The notes under the pieces were generated by a model. That model searched no databases and was not told where the DNA came from. It was given only the letters and a program-made list of their open reading frames with translations. Both the position numbers and the translations under genes were made by a program. Below, in pieces: positions 19,726 to 29,637 of a stretch of DNA of 56,320 bases. This stretch comes from Acidobacteriaceae bacterium (GTDB lineage: Bacteria > Acidobacteriota > Terriglobia > Bryobacterales > Bryobacteraceae), in the NCBI GenBank assembly GCA_019233755.1, contig JAFAMD010000049.1:1-56320 (forward strand). The letters are read 5' to 3'. Every line of letters begins with the position of its first letter. Position 1 is the first letter of the stretch.

Positions 19726-22188
19726 TCAGCACCTCAGCGCTTGCACGGGAGAAAGGCGGGCGGCACGCTGCGCGGGGAGGAAACAGGCGGCCAGTGCAAC
19801 GATCCCCAGCAGTACTGGGACAGCGGCAAAGGTAAGCGGATCGTTCGGCGACACACCGAAGAGCAGACTTGACATGGTTCGCGTCGCGCCCGCCGCGCAC
19901 GTCAGTCCGGCCGCAACTCCAATCAAGGTGAGGATCATTCCAGGCCAAACAGCAGCCACCAGAACATCGCGCCGCTGCGCCCCCAGCGCCATTCGAATTC
20001 CGAACTCCTGGCTTCTTTGACTGACGGCCAGGGCCATGAGCCCATAAATCCCGATCGCCGCCAACAACAAGGCCAGAGCGGCAAACGCGCTCATCAGAAA
20101 CAGCGAGAACCTCCGACGCTCCGTGGAAGCGAACAACACATCCTCCATGGTGCGAATCCCGTAAACCGGCAGCTCCGGGTCGACCGAGTGTACAACCCGA
20201 CCGATTGGCTCTTTCAGCGTCTTCGCGTCATCCTTCGTGCGCAGAAATAAAGCCAGTTCGAAACCGGAATTCTGATAGATCGAAAAGTAAACGTGCGGTA
20301 AAGCAGGCGAATCGAGTCCGTCGCCGCGAAGGTCCCCCATCACACCCACAATCTCCCAGTCCCGCAAGGGAAGACCGGCGAGCATGCGGCGGCCGATCGC
20401 ATTCCGCCTGGGGAAGTACTTTCGCACAAACGCTTCGTTCACGACGACTACGCGTTTCGAGGCTGCAGAGTCCTGTTCCGTGAAAAAGCGGCCGCGAAGC
20501 AAGGGGGCCTTCAAGACCCGGAGGTAATTCGGGCTGACTGCAGCGAACTCCGCGCCTTTGCGCTGAGTGGGGTCCGATGCATCGGGCAGCAAGAACTGAA
20601 AAGGAGCGCGCACATTAGCAAGGAACGGAATGGTGCTTCCGCTTCCCATCGCGGCGTCCTGGAGATCGGCGAGCGCGCCCGCCTTACGCAACAGCTCCCG
20701 AATCAAGGCCTCACGCTGCGCTGTTTTCAGGTAATGGTTCACTTTCGGATTGTTCGGGACAGGAATCCAGATCCGCGCCAACACCACATTGTTGGGATCC
20801 ATACCCGGACTTACTTGCGACATGTGCCAGAAGCTGCGGATTAACAGTCCCGCGCCGATCGACAACATCACCGATAAGGCGATTTCACCCGATATCAGAA
20901 GGCTTCGCAACCGGTTCTGCCGCCTGCTCACGCCGCCGGTTCGTCCGCCTTCCTTCAGATCGATATTCGGGTCGAAACTTGACGCCTGCAGCGCCGGAGT
21001 TAAGCCGAATAGCAGCCCCGTGGCAAGGGAGAGGAGAAACGCCAGCGCCATCACTCGCGAGTCGTAGTGTACTTCGCTCAGACGAGGAAGGTCCGCGGGC
21101 ATAAGTGCCAACAGCGTGGACCGCAGCAGCGTCAGAACCACTACCGCCACTACTCCTCCTGCCACTGACACGAGTACACTCTCGGTCAATACCTGTCTCA
21201 CAATGCGCCGACGCGAAGCACCCACGGCCAGGCGGATTGCGATCTCGCGAGCGCGCGAGGAAGATCGCGCCATCAGCAGGCTTGCCAGATTCACACACAC
21301 GATCAGCAGCACAAATCCGACGGCCGCGAGCAGTACCATCAGCATGGCCCGCACCTTTCCGGTCAGTGTCTCTTGCGCCGGCTCTACCCATAATGACCAT
21401 CGCATTTCCCCGGGATAGTCCTGCGGATAAGCGGCGCGTAACCGTGCCACCAGCGCATCCAATCGCGCTTGCGCCTGCTGGATGGTGATGCCCGAACTGA
21501 GCCGCCCGATGGCGCCGGGCAGAAAACGCCGCGCCCGAACGGGCGGATTCGGAAACGGATCGGCCTTATAACCGGCCGCGACCCACATATCGACATCGCC
21601 ATTCACGGTCCGGCCAGGATGCCGGAAATCCGGCGGCATGACACCAACAATCGCGTAGGGGTCTTCATCCACTCGAATGATGCGCCCGATCACATCCGGG
21701 GCACCCCCGAATTGCCGCTGCCACAACGCGTCGCTGATCACCACGGACTCGCTGAACCCGGGCTTGGCGTCCCCTTCGCCGTACACGCGCCCAAGCGCCG
21801 GTTTGGCGCCAAGCAGGTGGAAGTAGCTGGGGCTGGTAACGAGCAGTTCGACTCGTTCCGCGTGATCTCCTCCCGTGAGAGCGGCACTTGCAGGAAATAC
21901 AACCGTAATCTGATCGAACACACCCGCCCGATCACGCAAATCTTCGAACTCGGGCTCTGACAGGCCTACATCTTCGGCACCGGGCCCCTTAAAATCCGCA
22001 AAGATGCGCACCAGGCGGTCGGGGTCAGGGAATGGAAGCGGCCGGAGCAGCACGGCGTTCACGACACTAAAAAGGGCCACATTTGCGCCGATCCCGAGCG
22101 CTAGAGTCAGCACAGCAATCGTCAGGAATCCGGGACTCTTCGTCAGTGTCCGCCCGGCGTAGCGTATATCTTGCATCAGCGCTTCCAT
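19726..22188 (-). CDS. ADOP-type (MacB/FtsX-like) permease
   Basis: A complete 820-aa orphan permease with duplicated FtsX domains. [15 protein letters not shown] precedes the first membrane helix at about residue 20. A MacB periplasmic domain follows, then three helices around residues 275-400 with the [18 protein letters not shown] loop. A second periplasmic domain and a final three-helix set near residues 690-810 end in LSPVQALRC. No ATP-binding partner gene is nearby, which is typical of the acidobacterial duplicated orphan permease group. MacB relatives act as mechanotransmitters for export, but the cargo of ADOPs is unknown. It shares orientation with the frameshifted copy 286 nt downstream, so the two form a tandem pair. 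No regulatory PadR gene is seen here. Confidence 0.92.
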   Translation of the reverse strand: MEALMQDIRYAGRTLTKSPGFLTIAVLTLALGIGANVALFSVVNAVLLRPLPFPDPDRLVRIFADFKGPGAEDVGLSEPEFEDLRDRAGVFDQITVVFPASAALTGGDHAERVELLVTSPSYFHLLGAKPALGRVYGEGDAKPGFSESVVISDALWQRQFGGAPDVIGRIIRVDEDPYAIVGVMPPDFRHPGRTVNGDVDMWVAAGYKADPFPNPPVRARRFLPGAIGRLSSGITIQQAQARLDALVARLRAAYPQDYPGEMRWSLWVEPAQETLTGKVRAMLMVLLAAVGFVLLIVCVNLASLLMARSSSRAREIAIRLAVGASRRRIVRQVLTESVLVSVAGGVVAVVVLTLLRSTLLALMPADLPRLSEVHYDSRVMALAFLLSLATGLLFGLTPALQASSFDPNIDLKEGGRTGGVSRRQNRLRSLLISGEIALSVMLSIGAGLLIRSFWHMSQVSPGMDPNNVVLARIWIPVPNNPKVNHYLKTAQREALIRELLRKAGALADLQDAAMGSGSTIPFLANVRAPFQFLLPDASDPTQRKGAEFAAVSPNYLRVLKAPLLRGRFFTEQDSAASKRVVVVNEAFVRKYFPRRNAIGRRMLAGLPLRDWEIVGVMGDLRGDGLDSPALPHVYFSIYQNSGFELALFLRTKDDAKTLKEPIGRVVHSVDPELPVYGIRTMEDVLFASTERRRFSLFLMSAFAALALLLAAIGIYGLMALAVSQRSQEFGIRMALGAQRRDVLVAAVWPGMILTLIGVAAGLTCAAGATRTMSSLLFGVSPNDPLTFAAVPVLLGIVALAACFLPAQRAARLSPVQALRC

Positions 22189-22350
22189 GCCGCCTCACCG
22201 CTGCCCCCTTTGATGGGAGCTCCTCATCAGACTGATGCATTCTCGGATCGAAGAAAGCGGCCTGCGGTGTAAACGAAATGTCAATTCTTTGACAACGTGC
22301 AGAATGCTCCCGGCCCATGGCGATGCAACACCGGCGCCGAGCGGGAGAAA

Positions 22351-23154
22351 CTACTCAGACGCTGCAGCGAATACCGGAAATCGCTCCTCAGGGAGTGCTT
22401 GTCCGGAGCGAAGATCCTGCCAGGGATACGGCGGAATTCCTTCCCGACGCAAGTATTTTGCGCCATGGCCAACCCATCGCATGACGAATGCCCGCCGCAT
22501 GCCGGCTAGTGTCTTCTGGGGAGCTCCGTGCAACGTTTTGAAGTGGAATGCAATGAAGTCACCTGGCTGCAGAGTCCAACTTAGCAACGTTTCACGTCGC
22601 GCTATCGTGCCAAGATCTTCGGCGCTGCTCTCGCCTTTCCTGCCTTGGTAAACACTGCCGTCGTCAAAGCTGCGGGGCGCGAATGACTTGTCCCACTTGT
22701 GTGAGCCCTCAACAAACTGGGGGCACGCCGCTTTGTCGACGAAATCGAGAGCAATCCAGAAGCTTACGTTTTTCTGCGCGTCGATGGGGAAGTAAGAAAT
22801 GTCCTGATGCCAAGGCGTCGGCATCGTTGTCCCGGCGTTCTTCACGATCACATGATCGTGGAAAAATTGCACGGGCGAGAACAGGAGAGCGGCAGCCATC
22901 TCTCCGGCGTTGGAACCCAGAACGAATGACCTGAACTGCTCAATTCGCTCCCAATTGCAGTAATCCTCGAAGAAGCGGCCGGCTTTCGAGTGGTCGGAAG
23001 CAAACGGGCCTGGCTGTTTCAAAAGCGCATCCACGCCCGCGCGAAGCTCTTCCACTTCGTTTTTGAAAGCTCCTCTGACGCAGATGGCCCCTGACTCCGC
23101 ATATGCCGCCGAAGCTTCTCGAAGTGATTCGGGTGCGTGCGAATATGAGTTCAC
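22351..23154 (-). CDS. Phytanoyl-CoA dioxygenase (PhyH) family protein
   Basis: A 267-aa Fe(II)/2-oxoglutarate oxygenase. The facial triad is visible as H116-x-D118 (TPWHQDISYF) and distal His209 (FKTLHGAP). An Arg about ten residues after that (MRRAFVMRW) would hold 2-oxoglutarate. It starts at GTG 23154, with GGAGG 4 nt upstream. It lies 36 nt downstream of the hydrolase-sensor gene and is read in the same direction, so the methyltransferase, hydrolase and oxygenase are probably co-transcribed. The family hydroxylates lipids and small natural products. The substrate is not predictable. Confidence 0.9.
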   Translation of the reverse strand: MNSYSHAPESLREASAAYAESGAICVRGAFKNEVEELRAGVDALLKQPGPFASDHSKAGRFFEDYCNWERIEQFRSFVLGSNAGEMAAALLFSPVQFFHDHVIVKNAGTTMPTPWHQDISYFPIDAQKNVSFWIALDFVDKAACPQFVEGSHKWDKSFAPRSFDDGSVYQGRKGESSAEDLGTIARRETLLSWTLQPGDFIAFHFKTLHGAPQKTLAGMRRAFVMRWVGHGAKYLRREGIPPYPWQDLRSGQALPEERFPVFAAASE

Positions 23155-23190
23155 GCTTCCTCCCGGTTGCTTTCTGCACGATAAAGGCTG

Positions 23191-24846
23191 CTAGGAGGGA
23201 ATGGTTAGCCTCCAAAAGATCAAAGCGCTCCAGCCGCCAGCTATCTGCCCCTCACGAATAGCGAAGATCTGAGTTTGCATGTCACCAAGCAAATTCTTCC
23301 AACGGAGTCCGCGAACGGTGAGGCCCGGCATAGCAGCCGAAAGACGTTGGGTCTCGGGGGAATCGAATCGTTCAATTTCCGCCAGGTCTTGGCCGGGATA
23401 CTGTTTTATCTGGCGCACGAGCTGGCGTGTCTCCGGCGGTATTGGCGCGACGGCCCGATATATCCAGCTCTTTTCGCTCGATAGCATGATCACCCCGTTT
23501 TCGTCGGCAAGAGCGCGAATCCAAGGTCTATCTCCACCGCGAGTTTCCGTGTTGACGAATGCATTGCTTTGCGTTGCGATGTACTCCATGTCGACCTCAA
23601 CGCAAGCGACGCCGACGATTTCACCGTTGTGGTGTACCGGGTAGGCAATATGATGGCCAAGCACGCCAGACGTTACGCCGATAGCCGGGAACCTGCCGAT
23701 TCTGTTTTGCATGGCATCTTTGAAATATGGACGAAACGAGTAGTCCTTCCCGATAGACAACGCATGCCGCGAGTTTTCAACGCAGATACCATCGCGATTC
23801 AAGATGAAGGTAGTTGCATAGGGACCGATGTCGGTGTGGTCCATCAAAAGCTGGTGGACTCTCAGCTTCACTGCCTCGCTTTGAACATCCGTCAACAACG
23901 GCAAGATGACAGGACTTTCGGCAATTAACTTAACGTGGGATTCCAGGTGGGCCAGCGCCGTGGTAATTTCCCGGGTGAAGTGTTCGAGCTGCTTCAGAGA
24001 ATCCTGCTCCACTGATTCGAGCACCGCTGTCATTTGACGGTCCCGGTCAGTTACCGACTTCTGGCGGAAGTCTTCCTCCATGTCTTTGACGAACCGGCAT
24101 AACAGGCGATGCTGGATCTCCGATTTGTCTTTCGGTTTCGCGATGGAAAAGTGATCGGACTTGGGAACCTTGAAGGGCTCACCGAAATATTTCGCGCCCG
24201 AGAACGGTTCGACGACTTGCGGTAGCCACCATAGCTTTTTCAAAACAACAAACTTATCCTCAACCAGCTCTTTCCCCTTGATCTTGAGCCTGCCCGCCTC
24301 TTTCAGATTGAAAAACTCTTTGTCCAAATCTGCGAGCCAGTTGTTATCGCGTACAAAGCGGAGGGCGTCAGCCTGCGCATGGCCCAGGCGGCGGGCCAGT
24401 GGAGAGAGCCAATCCGCATAGGACGAGCCTAAGGAAGGCGACGAGATGAGGAAAAGACCAATTTGCTTATTCGCTTCGATCAGCTCGGCTGCTCGCTCGA
24501 CGATGAACTTTCTAACGACCAGACCACCCATGCTGTGACAGACGAAGATAAGTCGATGACTGTCCAGGACGCCATCCAGGCGCATGAGCTCTTTAAGGGC
24601 GTCGACAATATCGCTCAGACGGTAAGTGCCGCTGAAAAACCCCGTTTGGTAGGTGAATACGTAGATCCCGAGCGAGCCGAGCTCCGGTTCCTTTTTCAGC
24701 AGCTCAGGCCAGTAGCAGCCGTTGTCATTCAGCCAGCACGTGCTGCCACTCGACAGAATGCCATGTACAAGGACGATGACTCCGGAAGCCTCACCCTCCG
24801 GTTTTCTGATCCACTCACCGTGCATGGTGTTCCCGGAGTAAGCCAC
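23191..24846 (-). CDS. Alpha/beta hydrolase fused to a DctB-like Cache sensor domain
   Basis: 551 aa. Residues about 20-260 are an alpha/beta hydrolase of the SERAC1/PGAP1-like type, with the oxyanion motif LVHG (27-30) and nucleophile elbow H104-S105-M-G-G. Residues about 265-320 form a helical linker. Residues about 325-515 match the extracellular sensing domain of DctB kinases: DYSFRPYFKDAMQNRIGRFP, AIGVTSGVLGHHIAYPV, then ADENGVIMLSSEKSW. No signal peptide or clear membrane helix is visible, so a domain normally outside the cell seems to sit in the cytosol here. GTG 24846 is the first start; ATG 24825 (MHGEW) is equally possible. It lies 62 nt after the methyltransferase gene. Function unknown. 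Confidence 0.8.
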   Translation of the reverse strand: MAYSGNTMHGEWIRKPEGEASGVIVLVHGILSSGSTCWLNDNGCYWPELLKKEPELGSLGIYVFTYQTGFFSGTYRLSDIVDALKELMRLDGVLDSHRLIFVCHSMGGLVVRKFIVERAAELIEANKQIGLFLISSPSLGSSYADWLSPLARRLGHAQADALRFVRDNNWLADLDKEFFNLKEAGRLKIKGKELVEDKFVVLKKLWWLPQVVEPFSGAKYFGEPFKVPKSDHFSIAKPKDKSEIQHRLLCRFVKDMEEDFRQKSVTDRDRQMTAVLESVEQDSLKQLEHFTREITTALAHLESHVKLIAESPVILPLLTDVQSEAVKLRVHQLLMDHTDIGPYATTFILNRDGICVENSRHALSIGKDYSFRPYFKDAMQNRIGRFPAIGVTSGVLGHHIAYPVHHNGEIVGVACVEVDMEYIATQSNAFVNTETRGGDRPWIRALADENGVIMLSSEKSWIYRAVAPIPPETRQLVRQIKQYPGQDLAEIERFDSPETQRLSAAMPGLTVRGLRWKNLLGDMQTQIFAIREGQIAGGWSALIFWRLTIPS

Positions 24847-24908
24847 AAGGCGACATCATCGCTTTTGTACCGGGTTCAGGATATCTCTACCACACCGCAC
24901 TCGCGTGC

Positions 24909-25745
24909 TTACGAATCCCGAGTGAAAAGATAGACGCCGCTGGGGTCGTCTTCCGGCGGAGGCTCGGGCAGACGTTCCGTGGCGGCCAGCTTCATGATGC
25001 GGTCCTGCGCAATCCTGACCGCATCGCGGGTGTAACTGCAAAACCGCTCGATTTTCCAGCCCTGGGATAAGGCGACATCAATGATTTCACGACCGGTCAG
25101 GTGATCTTCGGCTCGTACGCTCTCGATGTCACGAATCAGATCGCCGTGCGCGCGCTGCATCAGCTCCGTTGAGCTAACATCAAGAATCCACCAGCGCACG
25201 CGCGATGTGGCGGCTGCCTCAGAGGATAATGCAACGAGGGCCTGACGCGGCAGATACATCAGCAGCCCTTCCGTAATCATCAGCGTTGGGGCATCTCCTA
25301 CGGCGCGAAACACGCGCTCGCGATCGCCCGGAAGCGTGAGGTCCGCAGCCATGCGCTCCAGAATGCATCGCGGCTGCTGGGCGCGCAGCCGATCCGCCTT
25401 GTATTCGAGCATATCTTCGAAATCAACCTCAATCCAGCGCAAGCCGGCAGGCAGATGCAGGCGCCACGGCCGCGTGTCCAGACCTGCGCCGAGGTTCACA
25501 ACCGTCCTAATAGTTCCCTGCAAAAGCGCGCGGGTTAAAAACTCGTCGATGAATCGGCTGCGGATTCCCACGCCGAAACACATCCATTCGATCTTTGAGG
25601 CGTCACGGGCGATGGCCATGCCCTTTTCGCCTGCCAGACTCGCCGCGAACGGGTCGTGGACGAAGCCGTCGGGCCGATCGGTTTCGAGCGCGCGGCACGC
25701 CGCGACCATCAGAGCAGTATCACTTACGTGTTCAATCTGTGCCAT
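24909..25745 (-). CDS. SAM-dependent methyltransferase, LCMT/TIGR00027 type
   Basis: A 278-aa class I methyltransferase of the leucine-carboxyl methyltransferase-like group. The N-terminal SDTALMVAACRALET and DPFAASLAG segments are group hallmarks. Motif I is VVNLGAGLDTRPWRL, the acidic residue binding SAM ribose is in IEVDFEDMLEYK, and motif IV is TLMITEGLLMYLP. It likely O-methylates a carboxyl or hydroxyl group; the substrate is unknown. First gene of an apparent three-gene run with the hydrolase-sensor and PhyH genes. Confidence 0.92.
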   Translation of the reverse strand: MAQIEHVSDTALMVAACRALETDRPDGFVHDPFAASLAGEKGMAIARDASKIEWMCFGVGIRSRFIDEFLTRALLQGTIRTVVNLGAGLDTRPWRLHLPAGLRWIEVDFEDMLEYKADRLRAQQPRCILERMAADLTLPGDRERVFRAVGDAPTLMITEGLLMYLPRQALVALSSEAAATSRVRWWILDVSSTELMQRAHGDLIRDIESVRAEDHLTGREIIDVALSQGWKIERFCSYTRDAVRIAQDRIMKLAATERLPEPPPEDDPSGVYLFTRDS

Positions 25746-25908
25746 CGGTTAGATACGACGGCGCGGCGGACCTGGTAGTGACGAACTATGTTTGGAAAAA
25801 GCGTTATGCCACTAACACTTCCCATCCCTCGCGTATACCCGATGAAAAAATTCGCCCGTGATGTCGATTTCTATCGGCTGACACGTCGCTCCAGTGAAGG
25901 AGAACAAC

Positions 25909-26475
25909 GTGACAACCCTTGAATCGATTGATCTAGATCAGGCCCGCCAATACTTCGGCTATACCCGTCGACGCGTTGTCGATGCCACGACAGGCTTATC
26001 CGACGCGCAATGGCGATTTAAGCCAGCCCCGGACTGCTGGTCCATCGCAGAAAACCTGGAGCACATGGTAATCGTCCAGGAGCGCATTCTTGGGCCGGTG
26101 CTAGAGCAGCTCGCTCAAGCGCCCGCGCCTCCGGTTGACCGCGATTGCCGACAGGTGGATGCGATCGTGCTCGACAAGATTCCGGATCGCTCGATCAAAG
26201 CGAAAGCTCCGGACTTCCTCGAGCCCACAGGTCTATGGACTCTGCCAGCCGCTCTGGATCGTCTATTCCGGAATTACGAGCACCTGACCGAATTCGTGGA
26301 ATCAACCCCCGATCTGCGCGAGCACATCTTGGATTCGCCGCCGCTCCGAGTGGTCACCAATGGCGCATTCGACACCATGGACGGTTATCAATGGGCGCTT
26401 GCCGCGGCGGCGCACAACGAACGTCACGTCCGTCAGATCCTTGAATTGAAAGCAGACCCCAACTACCCCGCGTAG
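25909..26475 (+). CDS. DinB family protein
   Basis: A 188-aa four-helix-bundle protein of the DinB/YfiT type. The metal-binding His pattern is visible: IAENLEHMVIVQERI in the second helix and AAAHNERHVRQILEL near the C-terminus. PAPDCWSIAENLEH is the classic DinB signature. Members are thiol-dependent transferases or metal-dependent enzymes of mostly unknown substrate. The start is GTG 25909, because AAGGAG sits 6 nt upstream; the longer frame from 25894 would begin inside that site. It converges on the propeller gene, with 22 nt between them. Confidence 0.88.
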   Translation: MTTLESIDLDQARQYFGYTRRRVVDATTGLSDAQWRFKPAPDCWSIAENLEHMVIVQERILGPVLEQLAQAPAPPVDRDCRQVDAIVLDKIPDRSIKAKAPDFLEPTGLWTLPAALDRLFRNYEHLTEFVESTPDLREHILDSPPLRVVTNGAFDTMDGYQWALAAAAHNERHVRQILELKADPNYPA

Positions 26476-26497
26476 TCGGGGAAGAAAACCAACTCGG

Positions 26498-27601
26498 CTA
26501 AGTGTGCCTCCTGCCAACGCCGAACTGATTTCCAGCGCGCACCACCTTACCGTTTTCGATCACGAGATCGAGCACTTTTTCGCTTTGAACGTCGTGCCCG
26601 TTCTCATCCCGCAGCGATGCCACAACCTTCCTGGCCGCCACATCAATGATCTCTCCAGTGGAGCTGTAGGCGAATTTTCCGTCCATACTGAAGCTCAGCC
26701 AGCCAACGCAGTCCCTGGCTTTAATGGTCATAAGTTGCCGTGGTGGCATTACGGTTGAATCGAACACATGAATAGCATTGTTTGCGCAGTCGGCGAGCCA
26801 GAGTTCCTTTTCGTCAGGAGTTAGCGCGATTCCGTGGCTGGGACAGCCGTGGCGCTTCACCGGACCTTGTTTGAATCCCTGAACCTCGATGTGATAAAGC
26901 TTCTTACCGGTCTGAACATCTCCAACCTCGAAGCCCAGCAGGCCATTCACGTTAACGAAAGCCAGACTGCCGTTTCCATTAACTGTAAATGGACGAATCA
27001 CATTGTCGAACGGTCCAACGGTGCTGACGACTTCGTTTGTCTGCGAGTCGGCTATAGAGAGAAGCGGCGACTTCAGTCCTCCCAGATAGACGTATCTGCC
27101 GTCCGGGGACCAGATCGTATTGTGTGATCCCGAGTTGGTCTCGATTGTCGTAATCACTTCGCCGGTGAGCGCATTCACCACATGCCACGATGTCCCCTCG
27201 AGTTCCGGAACATAGAGGACCTTTCCATCAGGTGATATGGCCATACGGTCGCATCCGCCTGGATAGGTCCTGTTCCACAACTGCTTGCCGGTAACAGCAT
27301 CGATCGCGATCATGCTAGCGAGGGATGTCACATAGACGATACCGGTTTTGGCACTGGCGGCAATCCCTTTGACGTTCTCGGGGTTCTTCCCTTCCGGCAC
27401 ATCCCACGTAGGGATGCGGCGAACAAACTTATACCCGTTGTCGATGTCGAAGACCAGTATGCCGACGCCGCCATACTCCACATAATTGCGGATTCCCGGG
27501 CTCGCGACATACAGAAGATGGTGCGAATCGGCCGCCGGAATTCGCACTGATGAAATTGAGAAGGCCAAGCACAGAAAGAGAATCCGCCAGATGCGTTTCA
27601 T
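26498..27601 (-). CDS. Exported YncE-like beta-propeller protein
   Basis: A 367-aa protein starting at ATG 27601 with a signal peptide (KRIWRILFLCLAFSISS, cleavage near PAAD). The mature part is a run of YVTN/WD-like blades, for example DRMAISPDGKVLYVPELEG, NTIWSPDGRYVYLGGLKS, GIALTPDEKELWLADCANN and WLSFSMDGKFAYSSTGE. Such periplasmic propellers bind ligands or partners; none has a known catalytic residue here. The cupin gene upstream ends 20 nt before, so the two may be co-transcribed. Confidence 0.85.
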   Translation of the reverse strand: MKRIWRILFLCLAFSISSVRIPAADSHHLLYVASPGIRNYVEYGGVGILVFDIDNGYKFVRRIPTWDVPEGKNPENVKGIAASAKTGIVYVTSLASMIAIDAVTGKQLWNRTYPGGCDRMAISPDGKVLYVPELEGTSWHVVNALTGEVITTIETNSGSHNTIWSPDGRYVYLGGLKSPLLSIADSQTNEVVSTVGPFDNVIRPFTVNGNGSLAFVNVNGLLGFEVGDVQTGKKLYHIEVQGFKQGPVKRHGCPSHGIALTPDEKELWLADCANNAIHVFDSTVMPPRQLMTIKARDCVGWLSFSMDGKFAYSSTGEIIDVAARKVVASLRDENGHDVQSEKVLDLVIENGKVVRAGNQFGVGRRHT

Positions 27602-27621
27602 CGCTTGTTGGGTCCAGATGC

Positions 27622-27999
27622 TCAATTACCGGTTGGTATTATTCCCTGGTTCTCGACCATCAAGATAACCGTTCGTTGTGGGGCACGTGTCCGATGCACT
27701 GTTCCCTTTGGAACGACGAAACCTTGCCGAGGGAGAAGCTCAATCGTGTGATCTTCGAGATCGATTAGCAGTTGACCCTCGACAACGTAAAAGAACTCAT
27801 CGTCCGCATCGTGTTTATGCCAGTGATATTCGCCCTTGACAACGCCCAGGCGAACGACGGAGTCATTTACTTTGCATAACGTCTGGTTGTACCAGTCATA
27901 CTCGCAGGCGTCGGCGAGACGCTTCTCATCGATCACTTCCAAAGGTTTGTGCAGAATGTCCAGGCGGGTCTCATAAGGGAAGGAGGAATTCGCGGGCAT
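27622..27999 (-). CDS. Single-domain cupin protein
   Basis: A 125-aa protein with a cupin barrel. The first motif is seen as GEYHWHKHDADDEFFYVVEG, with two His and one Glu as likely metal ligands; the second as FVVPKGTVHRTRAP with the distal His. It starts at ATG 27999, preceded by GAGGAG at 8 nt; the longer frame to 28092 would overlap the Ada-box-like region. Cytosolic. It may be an enzyme, isomerase or sugar/ligand-binding protein; context gives no substrate. Divergent from the ada-alkA gene. Confidence 0.88.
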   Translation of the reverse strand: MPANSSFPYETRLDILHKPLEVIDEKRLADACEYDWYNQTLCKVNDSVVRLGVVKGEYHWHKHDADDEFFYVVEGQLLIDLEDHTIELLPRQGFVVPKGTVHRTRAPQRTVILMVENQGIIPTGN

Positions 28000-28098
28000 G
28001 ATGAGTTCTCCTCGGATCAAGGATAGCGTTTCGGTTGCGGCGCGATTGCTAAAGTGATGCCGAAGGCGTTGTTCTCTCTTGCCGGTGACCATGTCCGA

Positions 28099-28106
28099 AA
28101 AGCGCG
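28099..28106 (+). promoter_or_regulatory. Ada-box-like element
   Basis: AAAGCGCG lies 29 nt before the ada-alkA start and matches 7 of 8 bases of the Escherichia coli Ada operator core AAAGCGCA. It is the expected kind of site for a methyl-activated Ada/AraC protein that controls its own operon. A single short match can occur by chance. Confidence 0.35.
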
Positions 28107-28134
28107 AGTGTACTGCTTCATCAAATGAGAGACT

Positions 28135-29637
28135 TTGGATGTGGAACTGCCGGATCGGGAGATGTGCTATCGCGCCTTGCAGAGCCGTGATGCCCGTTTC
28201 GACGGCTTGCTGTTTGTGGGTGTCACGTCAACCGGCATCTACTGCCGGCCCATCTGTCCGGCTCGGACTCCAAAGTACGGGAATTGCCGCTTTTTCGGTT
28301 CGGCAGCGGCGGCACAGGAAGCGGGCTTTCGCCCGTGCCTGCGTTGCCGGCCGGAAACTGCTCCGGAGCTGGCCTCATGGCGTGGAACTTCAAACACGGT
28401 CTCACGAGCGCTGGCTCTCATCGCCGATGGCGCTCTTGATGGCGGCGGTGCAAGCATAGGAACATTGGCGGAACGTCTTGGCTTAGGCGAACGCCAGCTC
28501 CGCAGATTGTTCCTGCAGCATCTGGGAGCCTCGCCCATTTCGGTGGTACAGACGCGGCGTGTGCTCTTTGCCAAACAACTGATTCACGAAACGCGACTGC
28601 CGATGACTGAAATTGCGCTGGCGGCTGGATTCGGCAGCGTGAGGCGGTTTAATGAAATATTCCAGGAGCTTTTTCATCGTCCTCCCAGCGCTCTCCGACG
28701 AAACGGCTCTGCGAGCCCTGCAGGCACCGAAGCAGGAGTAGCGCTTCGCCTACGTTATCGACCTCCGTACGACTGGAATTCCATGCTTCGTTATCTGCAG
28801 GCGCGTGCGATCCAGGGCGTTGAAGTTGTCGAGAATGGGAGCTATTTCCGTACAGTTGAAATAGCCGGCTTTGCCGGAAGTGTCGAAGTTACACACTTGC
28901 CGCAGCGGCAGAGTCTTGGGATTACGATTCGTTTTCCCAATGTCAGATTCTTAACTGCGATCGTGACTCGCGTGCGCCGCGTGTTTGACGTTGGCGCGGA
29001 TATCGAGACGATTGACGCCCACCTCTCCTGTGATCCGCTGCTTGCACCTTTGGTGGCGCAACGTCCGGGGTTACGCGCGCCCGGCGGATGGGATGGCTTT
29101 GAGTTAGCAGTGCGGGCTGTTCTTGGCCAGCAGATCAGTTTGGTCGCGGCACGCCGGCTGGCGGGACAACTTGTCGCGCTGCATGGCAAGGCCGTACCGT
29201 CGCGCTACGTGAACCACCCTGGCCTGTCGCACGTGTTTCCCGCGGCGGAGCGTGTTGCCTCAATAGAATCCATTGGCCTCGCTATGCCGCGTGCGCGGCA
29301 ATCGTCGCTGAAGGCATTGGCTGAAGCTGCCGTAGCTGATCCGAATCTGTTTCGCCCGTTTGGAACTATTGAGGACGCGATCGAGCGATTACGCGCCATC
29401 CGTGGAGTTGGCGAATGGACGGCGCAATATATTGCACTGCGCGCTATACGGGAGATGGACGCATTTCCCGCATCGGACATCGGGCTGCTTCGCGCTGCAG
29501 CAACACGGGATGGGGTACGTTCAACGTCGGCTGGTCTTCTGGATCGTGCCGAGACGTGGCGTCCGTGGCGTGCCTACGCGGCGCAGCACTTGTGGGCCGC
29601 GGCCTCAACGGCAACAAACGGGGGAACACGTGGGTGA
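28135..29637 (+). CDS. Ada N-domain/AraC/AlkA fusion DNA repair protein
   Basis: 500 aa with three parts. The Ada zinc domain (residues about 8-80) has ligands Cys37, Cys41, Cys68 and Cys71; one of these is the methylphosphotriester acceptor. An AraC-type HTH spans about 85-190 (IGTLAERLGLGERQLRRLF and MTEIALAAGFGSVRRFNEIF). The AlkA glycosylase half (about 205-490) has the helix-hairpin-helix IRGVGEWTAQYIALRA and catalytic Asp448 (FPASD). It should sense methyl damage and excise 3-methyladenine-type lesions. The same fusion next to ogt occurs in mycobacteria. TTG 28135 is used; GTG 28141 is an alternative. Its last 8 nt overlap the ogt start. Confidence 0.95.
   Translation: MDVELPDREMCYRALQSRDARFDGLLFVGVTSTGIYCRPICPARTPKYGNCRFFGSAAAAQEAGFRPCLRCRPETAPELASWRGTSNTVSRALALIADGALDGGGASIGTLAERLGLGERQLRRLFLQHLGASPISVVQTRRVLFAKQLIHETRLPMTEIALAAGFGSVRRFNEIFQELFHRPPSALRRNGSASPAGTEAGVALRLRYRPPYDWNSMLRYLQARAIQGVEVVENGSYFRTVEIAGFAGSVEVTHLPQRQSLGITIRFPNVRFLTAIVTRVRRVFDVGADIETIDAHLSCDPLLAPLVAQRPGLRAPGGWDGFELAVRAVLGQQISLVAARRLAGQLVALHGKAVPSRYVNHPGLSHVFPAAERVASIESIGLAMPRARQSSLKALAEAAVADPNLFRPFGTIEDAIERLRAIRGVGEWTAQYIALRAIREMDAFPASDIGLLRAAATRDGVRSTSAGLLDRAETWRPWRAYAAQHLWAAASTATNGGTRG

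Noticed and set aside
26466..26481. CCCCG/CGGGG stem at the end of the DinB gene as a terminator
   Set aside because: Only five base pairs, includes the stop codon, and no T-run follows on either strand.
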